From positions 124,001-188,000 of the forward strand of contig NZ_CP015994.1 of NCBI RefSeq assembly GCF_002214625.1: a stretch of 64,000 nucleotides of DNA, given 5' to 3'. Source of the DNA: Anaplasma ovis str. Haibei. GTDB taxonomy: Bacteria > Pseudomonadota > Alphaproteobacteria > Rickettsiales > Anaplasmataceae. The translations under genes were made by a program, and so were the position numbers. Positions within the stretch are counted from its first letter, which is position 1; each line of letters opens with the position of its first letter. The notes below the pieces were generated by a model. It had not been told where the DNA came from. It saw nothing but the letters and a program-made list of their open reading frames with translations, and searched no databases. This document shows, in pieces, positions 61,952 through 64,000 of the stretch.

Positions 61952-64000
61952 GTGAAAACTTTAGAATTAGATGTGGGTGCCACGAAAACCAAGGGGTTGA
62001 GTGCGATAGAGCTGGCCATACGCGATTTGAGAGCAATGTGTGAAGATGGAAGTACCGAGGATATCTGCTTTAGGGCAGTTATAAAATATCTGACTGAAGA
62101 TACAAATTTCAACAGCAGCATTGCCGGGATTGATAGGGCTTTGAAAGATTATAAAAAATGCCATGGCGTGATTAGTGCGAAAATAAATGAAGCAATAAAC
62201 GCTAGATTGGATGTATCAGAAAATATTGCCTGCGTTCCTGATAAGATAAATTTGTTCCTAGCCAGCCGGCGCGAAGTACGCAGAACATTGAAGTTTTTTC
62301 ACGATGCGTATCACATGAAGTGCGCAGACGGTAACACACGTGAAGAAATTATTTCCGCGCTTATGGAGTCTTGCACGAAACTGCGTTACGACGGGTTGTG
62401 TTCAGCAAACTCGGGTGACCCCAAGAAAAGCATCACCGAAATTCTAAAAAGATTTTCTGGCATGAAGCACGAGGATATAAACCAGCTGTGCAGGGAAGTG
62501 CTCATATGCTTTTCTACAAAGAGGCTTGTTGTTATCGGTGACAACAACCGGGAACAAGTAGCCGATTTTGATAGGGTGTGCGTTTGTTATAACATTCCCC
62601 AAGGTACGGAGCTCGCCATTTTGGGCAAGGAATTGTTGGTTCTAGGCGATATTTCCGGTACCGTTACTGCCGAAAGTCACAATTTACTACCGAACCTGCC
62701 GCGCCTTTTTGTGCGTGGTATTTCTCGTGGAGGGAAAGCAGTGGGCTTTGGCAGCGTGATTGTTACCGGAGATAATAAGGGCTGCATTCGCGTACGCGAG
62801 CAAACGGGTGGTAGTGATGTCACGCTTGGGGGGAGCAACCTAGGAAAAATCTATATGGTGCACCAGGAAAACACTGTTGAGTTAGGTAATGCTGAGTCTA
62901 GTGGCGGGGCATCAACTGAAGCAGCGCGATCGGAGACCACTAGCAGTGCGCGAGCATGTGGGAAGTTTTCTCTGAATGTTATGGGAAGCAATGCTGGCAT
63001 CATACGCGTAGCGGGAAATTCTGCACACAAGTCTGACGCCCTCATTCAGGGCATAAATGTGGGGAAAATATTTTGTGACAACACCAATCTGAAAGTGCGC
63101 GGATACTCGGCTATGTGGTTCAAGGGGCGTGGGTCTGGGGCCAAGAGTGCGACAAAGTCACGTGGGATATTTGGCAGTCTTTCTTCCTGGTTTGCCGGGC
63201 TTTTCAAGCGTCCTTATGCCAATTCTGCGCAGGGACGCCGCGCCAGTAGCGGTTTGTCAGGTGCACGTCCTTACATTCACGCAGTACGTTGCAATATTGA
63301 AATTGCAGTGAACCAACTGTCTGGCCTACTAATGTGTGGAGAGGAAAATACTGTTGAGCTGACGGGTACCGGGGTGCCCGGTATCGCCTACGACGTGAGA
63401 AATTGCAGGATGTTTTTGCGTGGTAGCAAGATATGCCAAAATGCGAGTGCGGAAATCGGGCGCATGTGTGAGAGTAGCATAAAACTTGAGGGGGGAGAAA
63501 TATCCCTACCCAACTCAGAAATTGCACTTAGTATTGTAGACCTTAGTGGGACATCAAGCCTTACCACGCACAAAATGAGCTCCTGTAATGCGGTACTTAA
63601 AGATCGTAGTAACATTCGTGTTGACGGTGAAATGCACCTGTGCAGAGTTCTTATGCTAAGGGGCCGAAGTACACATGGTACCAAATGGCGTGCAAGAGGT
63701 AGCGGTGCACGCGGGCTTGATGTGCCCGTAATACGGAGAGGCATGGTCTACGTAGAGCAAGGTGAGGTATCCGCGCATTGCATGCATGATGTTCACTTGG
63801 TAATAGGGGAATGCGGCAGTGTCAACACTTCGTATTTCAAGAAGGGCAGCGTCCATATAGGAGGGCGTCTCCCTCTGCAACATGACAAAGGGTCCCCCAA
63901 TAAGCAGGTAAGGTTCGCTGAAACAGTTAGTTGCATACAGGAAATACCAGTTGCTGGAGGTGCCCGCAAGTTTGTATACAATACTCCACTCAGGAAAGAC
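61952..64000 (+). CDS. large unidentified protein, N-terminal 683 codons, continues past the window
   Basis: The frame is open for 683 codons to the last base. The start is a GTG at 61952 with AGGA just upstream; an in-frame GTG at 61940 is the alternative. No signal peptide. Residues of about 1-200 are helical (MKTLELDVGATKTKGL; LDVSENIACVPDKINLFLAS). From about 205 on the text is short beta-strand-like, Gly/Asn-rich, with repeated phrases such as ENTVEL (twice) and GGSNLGKIYMV; this suggests a solenoid or beta-helix (inference). Near residue 410 is an amphipathic stretch SLSSWFAGLFKRP. It has many Cys. I do not recognise a family. Effector or surface protein is possible. Confidence 0.7.
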   Translation, partial: MKTLELDVGATKTKGLSAIELAIRDLRAMCEDGSTEDICFRAVIKYLTEDTNFNSSIAGIDRALKDYKKCHGVISAKINEAINARLDVSENIACVPDKINLFLASRREVRRTLKFFHDAYHMKCADGNTREEIISALMESCTKLRYDGLCSANSGDPKKSITEILKRFSGMKHEDINQLCREVLICFSTKRLVVIGDNNREQVADFDRVCVCYNIPQGTELAILGKELLVLGDISGTVTAESHNLLPNLPRLFVRGISRGGKAVGFGSVIVTGDNKGCIRVREQTGGSDVTLGGSNLGKIYMVHQENTVELGNAESSGGASTEAARSETTSSARACGKFSLNVMGSNAGIIRVAGNSAHKSDALIQGINVGKIFCDNTNLKVRGYSAMWFKGRGSGAKSATKSRGIFGSLSSWFAGLFKRPYANSAQGRRASSGLSGARPYIHAVRCNIEIAVNQLSGLLMCGEENTVELTGTGVPGIAYDVRNCRMFLRGSKICQNASAEIGRMCESSIKLEGGEISLPNSEIALSIVDLSGTSSLTTHKMSSCNAVLKDRSNIRVDGEMHLCRVLMLRGRSTHGTKWRARGSGARGLDVPVIRRGMVYVEQGEVSAHCMHDVHLVIGECGSVNTSYFKKGSVHIGGRLPLQHDKGSPNKQVRFAETVSCIQEIPVAGGARKFVYNTPLRKD

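Overview
The window looks like chromosome of a bacterium of the Anaplasma marginale group (Rickettsiales, Anaplasmataceae; marginale, centrale or ovis). The evidence is a truncated msp2-type pseudogene whose protein matches the conserved framework before the Msp2 hypervariable region, tandem VirB2-like pilin genes, scattered operons, long spacers, and a reduced obligate-intracellular gene set. Base composition looks near even rather than AT-rich, which fits the marginale group better than A. phagocytophilum. Species and strain cannot be fixed from this sequence alone.

Layout. 1-7.0 kb: HAD hydrolase and RDD protein, aspS, a BON-domain lipoprotein candidate, gshB, ddl and ftsQ. 7.2-12.9 kb: ntrX, then an accessory island made of VirB2-like genes and their debris, an msp2 pseudogene, and a 583-residue coiled-coil protein whose two ends lie in msp2-like sequence of opposite orientation. 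12.9-19.7 kb: lpdA, then a four-gene same-strand block: an 840-residue membrane-anchored protein with a Thr/Ser/His-rich stalk, two proteins with GspL/PilMN-like and GspM/PilO-like topology, and a secreted Cys-rich protein. 20-31.5 kb: PhnP-like hydrolase, truncated glutamine-synthetase-like protein, pstC, alaS, a second accessory insert next to alaS, sucD-sucC, rpsU, pstS and a SCO1/SenC protein. 31.7-44.9 kb: an NMO/FabK-like flavoprotein, cytochrome b561, iron permease, HlyD-type adaptor, COQ9, murD, tolB, RNase J, a membrane protein and an exported metallophosphoesterase. 45-60.7 kb: one long co-directional cluster, rpsL-rpsG-fusA-tuf-tRNA-Trp-secE-nusG-rplK-rplA-rplJ-rplL-rpoB-rpoC, behind a good sigma-70-type promoter. 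60.7-64 kb: rnhB and the first 683 codons of a large unidentified protein that runs off the end.

The most notable pattern is that all three accessory inserts abut the 3' end of a housekeeping gene (ntrX, lpdA, alaS). In two cases a piece of that gene's 3' end is present twice (33 bp for ntrX, 48 bp identical within about 143 bp for alaS). The inserts carry surface or secretion gene families in broken and intact form. The 14.5-19.7 kb block is the best candidate for an undescribed envelope system, because its topology resembles the inner-membrane platform of type II secretion or type IV pili and no other pilus or secretin gene is visible nearby.

Functionally, the housekeeping genes cover translation and transcription (str/rpoBC cluster, aspS, alaS, rpsU, RNase J, RNase HII), energy metabolism (lpdA, sucCD, SCO1, cytochrome b561, COQ9), residual envelope/peptidoglycan genes (ddl, ftsQ, murD, tolB), transport (pstC, pstS, iron permease, HlyD adaptor) and one regulator (ntrX). 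All protein calls rest on motif recognition by eye; no database search was run.
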